DNA from: Bradyrhizobium frederickii | Lineage (GTDB): Bacteria > Pseudomonadota > Alphaproteobacteria > Rhizobiales > Xanthobacteraceae | Assembly (NCBI RefSeq): GCF_004570865.1 | Contig: NZ_SPQS01000025.1 | Span: forward strand, 49,566-113,565 | Direction of reading: 5' to 3' | Length of the DNA stretch: 64,000 nucleotides | In this document: piece after piece, positions 9,152 through 17,674 of the stretch | Numbering within the stretch: the stretch's first letter is position 1 | Layout of the letters: each line of letters opens with the position of its first letter | Program-made: the position numbers and the translations under genes | Notes under the pieces: generated by a model | The model's input: only the letters and a program-made list of their open reading frames with translations | Database searches by the model: none | Told to the model about the DNA's origin: nothing

Positions 9152-9192
9152 TGATCCGGAAAAGTGCGCAGCCGTATTCCGAAAAGATCATG
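9152..9192. repeat. Palindromic repeat, family F (CATGATCCGGAAAAG)
   Basis: CATGATCCGGAAAAGTG on the left pairs with TTCCGAAAAGATCATG on the right. A related, more diverged copy is at 58261-58324. It directly follows the TPR gene. Confidence 0.55.
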
Positions 9193-9207
9193 CGTAAACA
9201 ACAACCT

Positions 9208-9246
9208 AAAGCGCGATGACGATTCATCCTAATCGCATCGCGCTTT
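9208..9246 (+). terminator. Hairpin between TPR gene and ispE
   Basis: Arms AAAGCGCGATG (9208-9218) and CATCGCGCTTT (9236-9246) are perfectly complementary around a 17-base loop. The 3' arm ends in TTT, so it may terminate the TPR transcript. The T tract is short and the sequence is symmetric, so it could be a repeat rather than a terminator. Confidence 0.5.
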
Positions 9247-9276
9247 AGTCTGAGCGAAGTTGGGGGCGTGTCGCGG

Positions 9277-10161
9277 ATGCCGGCGTTGATCGAAGAAGGA
9301 CGGGCCAAGGTCAACTTGAGCCTTCGCGTGGTCGGCCGTCGTGCCGACGGCTATCATGATCTCGAAAGCGTGGTCGCGTTTGCCGATTGCGCCGACCGGC
9401 TGACGCTGGAGCCGGGCGGCGAGCTGAAGCTCACCACCACCGGGCCGCTGGCCGCGGCCTGCGGGGAGACGTCCGACAATCTCGTGGTCAAGGCCGCCAG
9501 GCTGCTCGCCGAGGCGGTGCCTGGCCTGAAGCTCGGCGCGTTCGCGCTCGACAAGGTGCTGCCGGTGGCCGCCGGCATCGGCGGCGGCTCGGCCGACGCT
9601 GCGGCGGCGCTGCGGCTCCTGGCGCGTCTCAACGATCTCTCGCTCGACGATCCCCGCGTTCAGAAGGTCGCGCTCGCGACCGGCGCCGACGTGCCGGTGT
9701 GCCTCATCTCGCGCGCCTGCGACATGACCGGCGTCGGCGAGCAGCTGTTGCCGCTCGCGTTGCCCAGCATGGCCTGCGTCATGGTCAATCCGCGCGTGCC
9801 GGTCGCGACCAAGGACGTGTTCCAGGCACTGGGGCTGCGCAACGGTGAATTGCTGGTCGGCGTCACCGACGTCATCCGCGCTCCGGCCTGGCCGGAAGAG
9901 GGCGGATCGATCGCCGATTGGGTCGCAGTGCTCGAACGCGTTCCCAACGATCTCGAAGCGCCTGCGCTGCGCATCCTGCCCGTGATCGGCGAGGTGCTGG
10001 AGGCCTTGCGCGACTCCGCCGGCGTCAAGCTCGCCCGCATGTCCGGCTCGGGCGCGACCTGCTTTGCGATCTATGGCGGTGCAAACGAAGCGCATGCCGC
10101 CGCCGAAAAGATTCGTCGCGATCACCCCGGCTGGTGGGTGCATGCGGGGACGTTGAGCTAG
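9277..10161 (+). CDS. ispE: 4-diphosphocytidyl-2-C-methyl-D-erythritol kinase
   Basis: IspE phosphorylates CDP-methylerythritol in the MEP route to isoprenoids, in the cytosol. The protein has 294 residues, the normal length. GHMP-kinase motifs are seen: AKVNLSLRVVGRRADGYHDL at the N-terminus (substrate binding), the glycine-rich ATP loop LPVAAGIGGGSADAAAAL, GADVPVC with the catalytic Asp, and the C-terminal MSGSGATCF motif. The start at 9277 (ATG) puts the first motif at the usual distance; a GTG at 9268 is possible. The window also holds a polyprenyl diphosphate synthase (14113-15120) downstream in the same pathway. Confidence 0.95.
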   Translation: MPALIEEGRAKVNLSLRVVGRRADGYHDLESVVAFADCADRLTLEPGGELKLTTTGPLAAACGETSDNLVVKAARLLAEAVPGLKLGAFALDKVLPVAAGIGGGSADAAAALRLLARLNDLSLDDPRVQKVALATGADVPVCLISRACDMTGVGEQLLPLALPSMACVMVNPRVPVATKDVFQALGLRNGELLVGVTDVIRAPAWPEEGGSIADWVAVLERVPNDLEAPALRILPVIGEVLEALRDSAGVKLARMSGSGATCFAIYGGANEAHAAAEKIRRDHPGWWVHAGTLS

Positions 10162-10179
10162 TAGCGAAGCTGCGTAGTG

Positions 10180-10276
10180 CCGTAGGGTGGGCAAAGGCGC
10201 ACAGCGCCGTGCCCACGTCCATCCAAGATGCGCGATGAGAGTGGTGGGCACGCTTCGCTTTGCCCACCCTACGGCA
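10180..10276. repeat. Inverted repeat, family B (GTAGGGTGGGCAAAG)
   Basis: Left arm CGTAGGGTGGGCAAAG and right arm CTTTGCCCACCCTACG, with inner arms CGTGCCCAC and GTGGGCACG. Other copies are at 17675-17772 and 43161-43260, and a half copy is at 52917-52984. It lies between the convergent ispE and hydrolase genes. Confidence 0.8.
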
Positions 10277-10282
10277 CTCGAG

Positions 10283-11152
10283 CTAGCCCTCAGCCAGTCC
10301 CAGAAACCGCCTGATCTCGCCCAGCACCTCCCGCGGCTTGTCGTGCTGCAGCCAATGGCCCGCACCGGCGATGGTCTCGACCCGCGCCTCTCGGAAATAG
10401 CGCTCCAGGCCTGCGGCCCTGGCGCCGGCGAGAAAGCTTTCGCCGGCATTGAGCAGCAAGGTCGGGCAGGCGATGCGTGACCACAGCGCGAGGTGATCGT
10501 CCGGCCAGAGCCGGTGCGGCGCCGATGCGCGCTGGTACGGATCGAACTTCCAGCTGTAGCTGCCGTCCTCATTCTGTCGTGCGCCGTGGGTGGCGAGATG
10601 CAGCGCGAGGTCGCGGGCGAGCCGCTTGTTGTGAAGCATCATCTGCGCCGCAGCGTCTTCGAGGGTCGCGTAGCGGCGGGGCATGCGGTCGTGCAGTCTG
10701 TCGAGTTGGCCGACCCATTTGCCGATGCGCTCATGCGCCGGCGGCTTCGGCGTGTCCGGCAGCATGGTCACGCCGTCGAGCACGACCAGCTTCGAGACCT
10801 GTTCAGGGAATGATCCTGAAAAGATCAAGCTCACCATGCCGCCCATCGAATGGCCGATCAGTGTGATCTGAGGTGCTGCGATGACGCGGACGAGCTGGGT
10901 GAGATCGTAGACATATTCGGTCAGGGCGTAGCTGCCGCCTTTGGTCCAGTCCGAATCGCCGTGGCCGCGCAGGTCCGGTGCGATCACGTGGAAATGCGGC
11001 TGCAACGACCGGGCGATGACGTCCCAGCTCCGGCAATGATCGCGGCCGCCGTGAACCAGGATGAGGGGCGGCGCGCTCTCATTGCCCCAATCGGCGTAAT
11101 GCAGCCGCAGGCCGTGCGATTCATAGAAGCGGCTCTGCGGGGTGCTAGCCAT
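10283..11152 (-). CDS. Alpha/beta hydrolase
   Basis: Protein of 289 residues with the alpha/beta-hydrolase fold. The oxyanion strand reads LILVHGGRDHCRSWD, the nucleophile elbow is LIGHSMGGM with Ser, and the catalytic His is in GAGHWLQHDKP near the C-terminus. PDLRGHGDSDW is the usual second-strand motif. The real substrate is unknown. The start ATG at 11152 overlaps the 3' end of the LysE gene by 8 bp, so the two are probably translated from one mRNA. Confidence 0.85.
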   Translation of the reverse strand: MASTPQSRFYESHGLRLHYADWGNESAPPLILVHGGRDHCRSWDVIARSLQPHFHVIAPDLRGHGDSDWTKGGSYALTEYVYDLTQLVRVIAAPQITLIGHSMGGMVSLIFSGSFPEQVSKLVVLDGVTMLPDTPKPPAHERIGKWVGQLDRLHDRMPRRYATLEDAAAQMMLHNKRLARDLALHLATHGARQNEDGSYSWKFDPYQRASAPHRLWPDDHLALWSRIACPTLLLNAGESFLAGARAAGLERYFREARVETIAGAGHWLQHDKPREVLGEIRRFLGLAEG

Positions 11153-11777
11153 TGGCCGGCCGCCGCGCCATTGCAAGCGACAGGCCGAGGCCCGCGATGA
11201 AGACGCCGGAGCCCTGGGCGAGACGCCGCATCAGATGCGGCCGTCCGATCAGCTGCGTGCGGGTTGCGGAGGCCATCAGTACCACGACGACATCGGCGAG
11301 CGTGTTCAACGCCACCGAGATCGCACCCAGCATGATGAATTGCAGCGTGGGGCTCGATCCCGCGCGATCGAGGAATTGCGGAATGAACGCGAGGAAGAAC
11401 GCGGCGGTCTTCGGGTTCAGCGCCTCGACCAGCACGCCGGCGCGGAACGCGCGCTCATCGCCGACAGGTTCACTCTCGAGCGACAGCGCTTGGCCCGCGC
11501 TCCGAAACGTCTTGATGCCGAGCCAGACCAGATAGAGCGCGCCGACGAATTTGACGGCGGCGAACAGCTCGGCGCTGGCGAGGATGATTGCGGAGATGCC
11601 GAGGCTGCCCGCCACCACATGAACCAGTCCGCCCAGCGCCGTGCCCGCGGTCGAGGCAAAGCCGCTGGCGCGGCCCTCGGACAAGGTCCGTGCCGCGACG
11701 TAGAGGATGCCGGGACCGGGAACGACGGCGATGAGACAGGCTGCGGCCAGGAACAGCCAGATATTGGTTTCGATCAT
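11145..11777 (-). CDS. LysE family amino-acid exporter (RhtB-like)
   Basis: Protein of 210 residues with six predicted transmembrane segments and the family signature VPGPGILYVAARTLSEGRASG at about residues 19-39. This family exports amino acids or related small metabolites across the inner membrane; the cargo is not predictable here. It overlaps the downstream hydrolase gene by 8 bp and is the first gene of that two-gene unit. Confidence 0.88.
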   Translation of the reverse strand: MIETNIWLFLAAACLIAVVPGPGILYVAARTLSEGRASGFASTAGTALGGLVHVVAGSLGISAIILASAELFAAVKFVGALYLVWLGIKTFRSAGQALSLESEPVGDERAFRAGVLVEALNPKTAAFFLAFIPQFLDRAGSSPTLQFIMLGAISVALNTLADVVVVLMASATRTQLIGRPHLMRRLAQGSGVFIAGLGLSLAMARRPANG

Positions 11778-11837
11778 CCTGTTTTCGTAGCGCAGCGGAC
11801 CGCGATTGCAAGCCTTCAGGTTCGAAGGCCCCCTCGC

Positions 11838-13100
11838 TTAATCCATGCGGCGGAAGATCACGCTGGCATTCACCCCGCCGAAGCCAAAGCCGTTGGAGAT
11901 GGCATGCCGCATCGGCATCGGCCGCGCGCTGCCGGCAACGATGTCGATCCCTTCAGCGCCCGCATCGGGGTCTTCGAGATTGAGCGTCGGCGGCGCGATC
12001 TGGTCGCGCAAGGCGAGCACGGTGAAGATCGCCTCCAGGCCGCCGGCGGCGCCGAGCAGATGGCCGGTGGCCGATTTGGTCGCGCTGACGGCAATGCCGC
12101 GGTTGCGGCCGAACAGCGCGGCGATCGCGCCGAGCTCGCTCTCGTCGCCGGCGGGCGTCGAGGTCGCGTGCGCATTCAGGTGCTGCAGATCCGTGGGTGC
12201 AAGATCCGCCTGGCGGAGCGCGATCTCCATGGCGCGGCGGGCCCCCTCGCCATCGGGCGGACCCGATGTCATGTGGTAGGCGTCCGCCGTCGTGCCGTAG
12301 CCGACGATCTCCGCGATCGGCGTCGCGCCGCGCGCAAGCGCATGCTCGAGCGCCTCGATCACCAGGATGCCGGCGCCTTCGCCCATCACAAAGCCATCGC
12401 GCTTGCGGTCGAACGGGCGCGAGGCACGCGCGGGTTCGTCGTTGAAGCCACTTGACAGCGCGCGGGCCGCGGCAAAGCCGCCGAGGCTGACGATGTCGAT
12501 GCAGGCCTCGGCGCCGCCGCAGATCGCGACATCGATCTCGCCCGATCGGATCATGCGCGCGGCATCGCCGATTGCCTGCACGCCGGCGGCGCAGGCGGTG
12601 ACCGGTGTGCCCAGCGCACCCTTGTAGCCGTATTTGATCGAGACGTGGCCGGCGGCGAGGTTGGCCAGGAACGAGGGGATCGTGAACGGCGACAACCGGC
12701 GCACGCCGCGCTGCTCGGTGATGCGCACCGCCTCCGCCATCGCCGGGAAGCCGCCGACGCCGGAGCCGATGATCGTCGCCGTGCGTTCGAGCGCGCTTGC
12801 GTCCTGCGGCGTCCATTTCGCCTGCGCGACTGCTTCTCCCGTGGCGAGCAGCGCGAACAGGATGAAGCGGTCCATCTTGCGTTGGTCTTTTGGCGCGGCA
12901 GCTTGCGCGGGATCGAAGCCACCTTCCGCATCGTCGGCCTTGTCAGGCACGAGCCCGGCGATGCGTGCCGGCAGCGCCTGCGCCCATTCGGGCAGCGGAC
13001 GCAACCCGCTTTGGCCGGCGAGCAGCCGGCGCCAGGACAGTTCGACACTGCATGCCAGCGGCGACACCGCGCCCATTCCCGTCACGACGATACGACGCAT
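11838..13100 (-). CDS. FabF-type beta-ketoacyl-ACP synthase (stand-alone)
   Basis: Protein of 420 residues that condenses malonyl-ACP with an acyl chain. The nucleophile is C170 in the motif TACAAGVQA. The two catalytic His are in LNAHATSTPAGDESE and TKSATGHLLGAAGG, so the Cys-His-His triad is complete. GFGGVNA near the C-terminus is the usual ending. It is not next to acpP, fabG or other fatty-acid genes. Instead it lies 1 bp downstream of an HxlR regulator, which suggests a dedicated role in making a special lipid or secondary acyl chain rather than bulk fatty acids. Confidence 0.88.
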   Translation of the reverse strand: MRRIVVTGMGAVSPLACSVELSWRRLLAGQSGLRPLPEWAQALPARIAGLVPDKADDAEGGFDPAQAAAPKDQRKMDRFILFALLATGEAVAQAKWTPQDASALERTATIIGSGVGGFPAMAEAVRITEQRGVRRLSPFTIPSFLANLAAGHVSIKYGYKGALGTPVTACAAGVQAIGDAARMIRSGEIDVAICGGAEACIDIVSLGGFAAARALSSGFNDEPARASRPFDRKRDGFVMGEGAGILVIEALEHALARGATPIAEIVGYGTTADAYHMTSGPPDGEGARRAMEIALRQADLAPTDLQHLNAHATSTPAGDESELGAIAALFGRNRGIAVSATKSATGHLLGAAGGLEAIFTVLALRDQIAPPTLNLEDPDAGAEGIDIVAGSARPMPMRHAISNGFGFGGVNASVIFRRMD

Positions 13101-13101
13101 G

Positions 13102-13617
13102 TCAGTCTCCAGCCGGCGCGACGGCCGGGTTCATGGCCTTGAGCGAAGCGAGCCGTGTGCGCATCCCGCGGCTGGCGCGGGGACCTGCGATGACGACCGC
13201 ATTGGCGAGCGTGATCGGCTGCATGTCGGCGGCGTCGACCACGACCGGGTCAAGCGGGCGACGATCGTTGCGGTTCGCCAGCACGATGGACTCGCCTTTG
13301 GGCGCGAGATGCCTGTTGCCCCAGGCCAGCAGCGCGACGACCACGGGAAAGAAGTCCCGCGCCTTGTCCGTCAGCACATATTCGTAACGCGGCGGCCGCT
13401 CACGATAGCGGCGGCGGACGAACATGCCTGATGCGGTGAGATGGGCGAGGCGCCGCGACAGGATGTTCGGCGCGATGCCGAGGCTCTGCGAGAATTCGTC
13501 GAATTTCGTCGCGCCCTGAAATGCATCCCGCAGGATCAGGATGCTCCACCATTCGCCGACCGTCTCGACGGCACGGCCGACCGGGCATTCCAGGATGGAG
13601 GGGGATTTGGGCTGCAT
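13102..13617 (-). CDS. HxlR-family winged-helix transcriptional regulator
   Basis: Protein of 171 residues. The HxlR DNA-binding domain covers about residues 8-105, with CPVGRAVETVGEWWSILILRD at the N-terminus, the recognition region IAPNILSRRLAHL and the wing YRERPPRYEYVLT. HxlR proteins respond to small electrophiles or metabolites and often control a neighbouring gene. The ketosynthase begins 1 bp after the stop on the same strand, so the regulator is cotranscribed with it and is likely to control it. Residues 120-171 are a tail of unknown role. Confidence 0.85.
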   Translation of the reverse strand: MQPKSPSILECPVGRAVETVGEWWSILILRDAFQGATKFDEFSQSLGIAPNILSRRLAHLTASGMFVRRRYRERPPRYEYVLTDKARDFFPVVVALLAWGNRHLAPKGESIVLANRNDRRPLDPVVVDAADMQPITLANAVVIAGPRASRGMRTRLASLKAMNPAVAPAGD

Positions 13618-14112
13618 GACGGGAAGGTAGGTAAGTGGCTTGCAAAATGCAAGCGACTAGGTGCTGGCTCAAGTCTGCAAGCAATTGAAGCTGGGTCCTG
13701 GTGGTGGGATGAAAAGCAGTGGCTGGAACGACGCTCGCGTGCCCCGGACGCAGCGCAGCGCCCCCGGCGATGCGGGAGCATCGTACGGTGCGGTGCGCTG
13801 CAGAGCCGGGGCCCATGGCGCCGCGTCCTCGCAGCTCCTGGGTCCCGGCTCTGCGCAGCAGCGTTGCACGCTGCAGCGCGTCCGGACACGGGGAGGGGAG
13901 CGGCGTTGTCGCCGCGAGCTCCAATCCATCACCGTCACCCTGAGGCGGCCGCTGCTTCAGCGGCCGTCGAAGGGCGACGGCCCGGCTGCAGCCCAGCCGT
14001 GCATTCTTCGAGGCTCAGCCTCGGACGCGTTGCGTCCCAGGCGTCGCGCCTCAGGATGACGGGGCTAATTACAGAGCAAGAGCGGATTGCGCATGCGGCC
14101 GAAGCGCCGCGC
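13618..14112. other. Intergenic region with family D repeat
   Basis: About 495 bp. The first 300 bp is GC-rich with several short open frames on both strands and no recognisable gene. Positions 13932-14062 are a repeat of family D (arms around GTCACCCTGAGGC and GCCTCAGGATGAC), with similar copies at 25062-25191 and 63376-63505. The promoter of the HxlR gene should lie in the first 100 bp. Confidence 0.5.
13932..14062. repeat. Inverted repeat, family D (CGTCA-CCTGAGG)
   Basis: Outer arms CGTCACCCTGAGGCG and CGCCTCAGGATGACGG, with inner segments CGTCGAAGGGCGACGGCC and TTCTTCGAGGCTC. Copies at 25062-25191 and 63376-63505 share the order of these blocks. Confidence 0.75.
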
Positions 14113-15120
14113 TCAGTGCGACCGCGCCAGACAGAACGCCACCACCTGCTCCAGCGCGCTCTTCATCGGCGAGGACGGGAACAGCGCCAGCGCGTCGACG
14201 GCCATGGCGCCGTAGTGTTGGGCGCGGCTCAGCGTGTCCTCCAGCGCGCGATGCTTGTTCATCAATCCGAGGGCATGATCGAGATCGCTGTCGCCGATCT
14301 CGCCGCGCTCCAGCGCCCGGATCCAGAAGGCGCGCTCGGTGTCGTTGCCGCGGCGGAAGGCGAGCACGACGGGCAGCGTGATCTTGCCCTCGCGGAAATC
14401 GTCGCCGGTGTTCTTGCCGAGCTTGGCGCTCTTGCCGCCATAGTCGAGCACGTCGTCGACGAGCTGGAAGGCGATGCCGAGATTCATGCCGACCGAGCGG
14501 CAGGCGGTCTGCTCGGCCTTCGGGCGGTTGGCGATGACGGGGCCGACCTCGCAAGCGGCGGCGAACAGCTCGGCGGTCTTGCCGCGGATCACGGCGAGAT
14601 ATTCGTCCTCGGTGGTCGCGGTGTTCTTGGCGGCGGCAAGCTGCATCACCTCGCCCTCGGCGATGGTGGCGGCCGCCGCGGAGAGAATGTCGAGCGCGCG
14701 GAGCGAGCCGACCTCGACCATCATGCGGAAGGCCTGGCCGAGCAGGAAGTCGCCGACCAGGACGCTCGCCTCGTTGCCCCAGAGCATGCGCGCCGACAGC
14801 TTGCCGCGGCGCATCTCGCTCTCGTCCACGACGTCGTCGTGCAGGAGCGTGGCGGTATGCATGAACTCGACGGAGGCAGCGAGCTTGATGTGGCCGTCGC
14901 CGGTGTAGCCGGCGAGGTTGGCCATGGCGAGCGTCAGCATCGGCCGCAGCCGCTTGCCCCCGGAGGAGATCAGATGGTTGGCGACTTCCGGGATCATGGT
15001 CACGTCGGAACCGGTCCGCGACAGGATCGTGGCGTTGACGCGCTCCATGTCAGGGGCGACAAGGGCAACGAGCTGTTCGATCGACGCGCCGGGAGTTTCG
15101 AAAGGTACGATGACGGCCAC
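14113..15120 (-). CDS. Trans-polyprenyl diphosphate synthase (octaprenyl/decaprenyl type)
   Basis: Builds the long isoprenoid tail of ubiquinone from IPP and an allylic diphosphate. The protein has 335 residues. The first aspartate-rich motif is LLHDDVVDESEMRRG and the second is QLVDDVLDYGG; GGKRLRP binds IPP, and all are intact. The start is GTG at 15120; the frame stays open upstream, but that part is antisense to the DUF2007 and methyltransferase genes and looks like no protein. The gene is divergent from DUF2007, sharing a promoter region of about 130 bp. Confidence 0.92.
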   Translation of the reverse strand: MAVIVPFETPGASIEQLVALVAPDMERVNATILSRTGSDVTMIPEVANHLISSGGKRLRPMLTLAMANLAGYTGDGHIKLAASVEFMHTATLLHDDVVDESEMRRGKLSARMLWGNEASVLVGDFLLGQAFRMMVEVGSLRALDILSAAAATIAEGEVMQLAAAKNTATTEDEYLAVIRGKTAELFAAACEVGPVIANRPKAEQTACRSVGMNLGIAFQLVDDVLDYGGKSAKLGKNTGDDFREGKITLPVVLAFRRGNDTERAFWIRALERGEIGDSDLDHALGLMNKHRALEDTLSRAQHYGAMAVDALALFPSSPMKSALEQVVAFCLARSH

Positions 15121-15252
15121 GCCGGTCTCCAATATTTGCCCCGGAAGGGCTATTCTGACGGAAAGACAATAGAAACTGGCGGCGGATGCGGCAAGTGCTG
15201 CGGAACCATTGACATTTGCCGCTGCCGCGTTTTCAGGCAGGAGACCTGCGAT

Positions 15253-15480
15253 TTGCGTGAACTGGTTCGGACCAACGACATGGTGCTGGTGTCGGCGATC
15301 GGCGCGCTGCTCGATGGCGCCAATATCCATCATCTGGTGCTCGACCAGAACATGAGCATCATCGAGGGCTCGCTCGGTATCTTGCCGCGGCGGATCCTCG
15401 TCCATGAGGATGACGCCCAGGAGGCGAGGGAACTCCTCACCCAAGCCGGCCTCAGCCACGAACTGCGCGGCGATGAGTGA
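15253..15480 (+). CDS. DUF2007 domain protein
   Basis: Protein of 75 residues matching the small DUF2007 family (putative signal-transducing, PII-like fold): RELVRTNDMVLVSAIGALL, then HHLVLDQNMSI and GILPRRILVHEDD. The start is TTG at 15253, placing MRELVRTN at the expected N-terminus; upstream in-frame sequence has no family resemblance. The stop overlaps the methyltransferase start (ATGAGTGA), so the two genes are translationally coupled. Function unknown. Confidence 0.8.
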   Translation: MRELVRTNDMVLVSAIGALLDGANIHHLVLDQNMSIIEGSLGILPRRILVHEDDAQEARELLTQAGLSHELRGDE

Positions 15481-16237
15481 GGCGGCAGATATTACCGAGG
15501 ACGCCTTTCTCGGCGGACAGTTGCGCCTGAAGCAGAAGCGGTCCGGCCATCGCGCCGGGCATGATGCCATCCTGCTCGCGGCGGCAACCGAGGCCCGCCC
15601 CGGAGATCGCGTGGTCGATTTCGGAGCCGGCGTCGGTACGGCCGGGCTGGCGCTGGCCCGCCGCGTCCCTGGTATCGCCCTCAGCCTGGTCGAGATCGAT
15701 CCGGAGCTGGCCGAGCTCGCGCGCGGCAACGCGGCGGCAAATGCGATTGCTGCCGAGACGATCGTGCTCGACGTCACGGCCGGCGCCGAGGCCTTTGCGT
15801 CGAATGGACTGTCGCCCGACAGCGTCGACGTGGTGCTGATGAATCCGCCCTTCAACGATCCGGCCCGGCATCGCGGCTCGCCCGATCAGGCGCGTCACAT
15901 CGCGCATGTGGCGACGGAGGAGACTCTGCATGCGTGGGTGCATGCAGCGCGCCGCATCCTCCGATCGAACGGCGTGCTGACATTGATCTGGCGTGCGGAT
16001 GGCATCGCCGATGTCCTGGCGGCATTGTCGCGCGGCTTCGGCAGCCTCTCGATCCTGCCGGCTCACGGCGAAGCGGGGCGGCCCGCGATCCGCGTGCTGG
16101 TCCGTGCGGTCAAAGGTGGCCGGGCCCCGACGCGATTGCTGCCGGGCCTCATGCTCAACGACGAGACGCGCGTATCAAAAAACGAGATGACGGAGATTCT
16201 GGAGGGGAGAGCGGCCTTGCCGCTGGGGGAACCTTGA
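15473..16237 (+). CDS. tRNA1(Val) m6A-like SAM-dependent methyltransferase
   Basis: Class I methyltransferase of 254 residues. SAM-binding motif I is VVDFGAGVGTAGLALARR (about residues 49-66), followed by an acidic residue in SLVEIDPELA. The catalytic motif NPPF (VVLMNPPFND) is typical of N6-adenine and rRNA/tRNA methylases of the TrmN6/YfiC group. The likely target is an adenine or guanine in RNA. The start overlaps the DUF2007 stop by 8 bp, so the pair forms an operon. Confidence 0.83.
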   Translation: MSEAADITEDAFLGGQLRLKQKRSGHRAGHDAILLAAATEARPGDRVVDFGAGVGTAGLALARRVPGIALSLVEIDPELAELARGNAAANAIAAETIVLDVTAGAEAFASNGLSPDSVDVVLMNPPFNDPARHRGSPDQARHIAHVATEETLHAWVHAARRILRSNGVLTLIWRADGIADVLAALSRGFGSLSILPAHGEAGRPAIRVLVRAVKGGRAPTRLLPGLMLNDETRVSKNEMTEILEGRAALPLGEP

Positions 16238-16241
16238 CGGC

Positions 16242-16340
16242 TTACTGGGGAAGCGATTCCGATTGCTGCTCTTGCGGAGACGTCAGGCGGATCGCCATGA
16301 ACAGCGCGCCGATCAGCAGCATCAGCAGATAGATTTTCAT
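16242..16340 (-). CDS. Small single-pass membrane protein (32 aa)
   Basis: The frame encodes MKIYLLMLLIGALFMAIRLT followed by a short polar tail rich in Gln and Ser, ending in TAA. Residues 2-17 form one hydrophobic helix. A good ribosome-binding site (GGAGAA) lies 6 bases before the ATG. It is convergent with the methyltransferase gene, with only 4 bp between stops. No function is known; it may be an inner-membrane peptide. Confidence 0.5.
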   Translation of the reverse strand: MKIYLLMLLIGALFMAIRLTSPQEQQSESLPQ

Positions 16341-16451
16341 GGTGTTCTCCACCGCCTCATTGCAGCCTCCCAAGGGAAAATCTGCAAAACACGTTCCAGG
16401 CACTTCCAATGACAGTCGCGTGATAAGAAATGGTTAATCAGAGGTAATGGC

Positions 16452-17360
16452 ATGGCCGAACAATTGAACGATCGTGAGAGTTCCGGCCTGGCCGACAAGC
16501 TCATGCAATATCTGCCGGCGCGCTTCCGCCCCGGCACCACAGTGGTGCCGGTGGTGCGGCTATCGGGCGTGATCGGCGCGGTGACGCCGCTCCGCCCCGG
16601 TCTGACGCTTGCGGGAATCGCGAGAGTGCTGGAGCGCGCGTTCTCGTATCGTCACGCCAAGGCGGTGGCGCTGGTGATCAATTCGCCCGGCGGCTCGCCG
16701 GTGCAGTCGCGCCAGATCTATCTGCGTATCAAGCAGCTCGCGGCGGAGAAGAATCTGCCGGTGCTGGTGTTCGTCGAGGACGTTGCGGCCTCCGGCGGCT
16801 ACATGATCGCCTGCGCCGGCGACGAGATCATCTGCGATCCCTCATCGATCCTCGGCTCGATCGGCGTGGTCGGCGGCAGCTTCGGCTTCCAGGAGGCGAT
16901 CAAGCGGCTCGGCATCGAGCGGCGCCTTTACACATCAGGCGAGCACAAGGCGATGCTCGACCCTTTCCTGCCCGAAAATCCGGACGACGTCGCCAAGCTG
17001 AAGGCGATCCAGCGCGAGATCCATCAGATCTTCATTTCGCTGGTGAAGGAGAGCCGGGGTGCGCGCCTCAAGGGCTCCGACGATACGCTGTTCACGGGCG
17101 AATACTGGGCCGGCGACAGTTCGGTCGCGCTGGGGCTTGCCGACAGCATCGGCGATCTGCGCTCAACTCTTCGTGCCCGCTACGGCGAGAAGGTTCTCAC
17201 CCCCGTGATCGCGCAGCCGACCGGGCTGCTGTCCGGTCTCCTGGGACGGAAATCGCCCGGCGCGGGGCAGCTTTCGGCGCTGGAATCGATGGCCGGGTTG
17301 CCGGACGATCTGATCTCGGCGGTCGAGACGCGGGCGATTTGGGCGAAATTCGGGTTCTAG
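16452..17360 (+). CDS. S49 family serine peptidase (SppA/SohB-like)
   Basis: Protein of 302 residues of the signal-peptide-peptidase A family, which degrades leftover signal peptides with a Ser/Lys dyad. The nucleophile is S114 in VAASGGYMIACAGDEI and the base is K166 in GEHKAMLDPFLPE. The 52-residue spacing matches other SppA proteins. VINSPGGSP is the oxyanion region. No N-terminal membrane helix is obvious, so it may be peripheral or cytoplasmic. It is followed by a 63-aa gene and glyQS on the same strand. Confidence 0.9.
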   Translation: MAEQLNDRESSGLADKLMQYLPARFRPGTTVVPVVRLSGVIGAVTPLRPGLTLAGIARVLERAFSYRHAKAVALVINSPGGSPVQSRQIYLRIKQLAAEKNLPVLVFVEDVAASGGYMIACAGDEIICDPSSILGSIGVVGGSFGFQEAIKRLGIERRLYTSGEHKAMLDPFLPENPDDVAKLKAIQREIHQIFISLVKESRGARLKGSDDTLFTGEYWAGDSSVALGLADSIGDLRSTLRARYGEKVLTPVIAQPTGLLSGLLGRKSPGAGQLSALESMAGLPDDLISAVETRAIWAKFGF

Positions 17361-17464
17361 CCGGCGCCGTCCCGCGCCATTTCGCCCGTGCCATGCCAAT
17401 TGCGGCGCGGCCCGGACTGCGCGAGAATGCTCACGGGGGCTGAGCACTAGACAAGGATCGACCG

Positions 17465-17656
17465 ATGCCGCCGTTCGTCGCTTTCGCGGGCGTGCTGGGT
17501 GGGCTTGCCGTGGTCCGCTGGGCCTACAAGACCGCCGTCAAAATCAACCAGGAGCTGGAGGAGATGCGCCTGTCGCGCGTCGCCGAGACCGCCCGCATGG
17601 GGGATATCCAGACGCTAAAACGTGACCCCGTGACCGGAGCGTATCGGCCGGGTTAG
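17465..17656 (+). CDS. Conserved small hypothetical protein (63 aa)
   Basis: The N-terminal 22 residues form one hydrophobic segment (VAFAGVLGGLAVVRWAYK), followed by a charged helix with Glu/Arg pairs and a polar end with TLKRDPVTGAYRPG. It looks like a small inner-membrane anchor. The ATG at 17465 has AAGGATCG upstream as a ribosome-binding site. The gene lies between the S49 peptidase and glyQ. Function unknown. Confidence 0.65.
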   Translation: MPPFVAFAGVLGGLAVVRWAYKTAVKINQELEEMRLSRVAETARMGDIQTLKRDPVTGAYRPG

Positions 17657-17674
17657 CCGCTCCACAAACCGCTG

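Noticed and set aside
13441..15480. A 679-residue plus-strand open frame from the HxlR gene to DUF2007
   Set aside because: It runs antisense through the HxlR and polyprenyl synthase genes and through a repeat; only the final 75 codons match a known family.
14113..15855. A 580-residue open frame covering the polyprenyl synthase and beyond
   Set aside because: Residues before the GTG at 15120 are antisense to the DUF2007 and methyltransferase genes and look like no protein; the family length fits the shorter gene.
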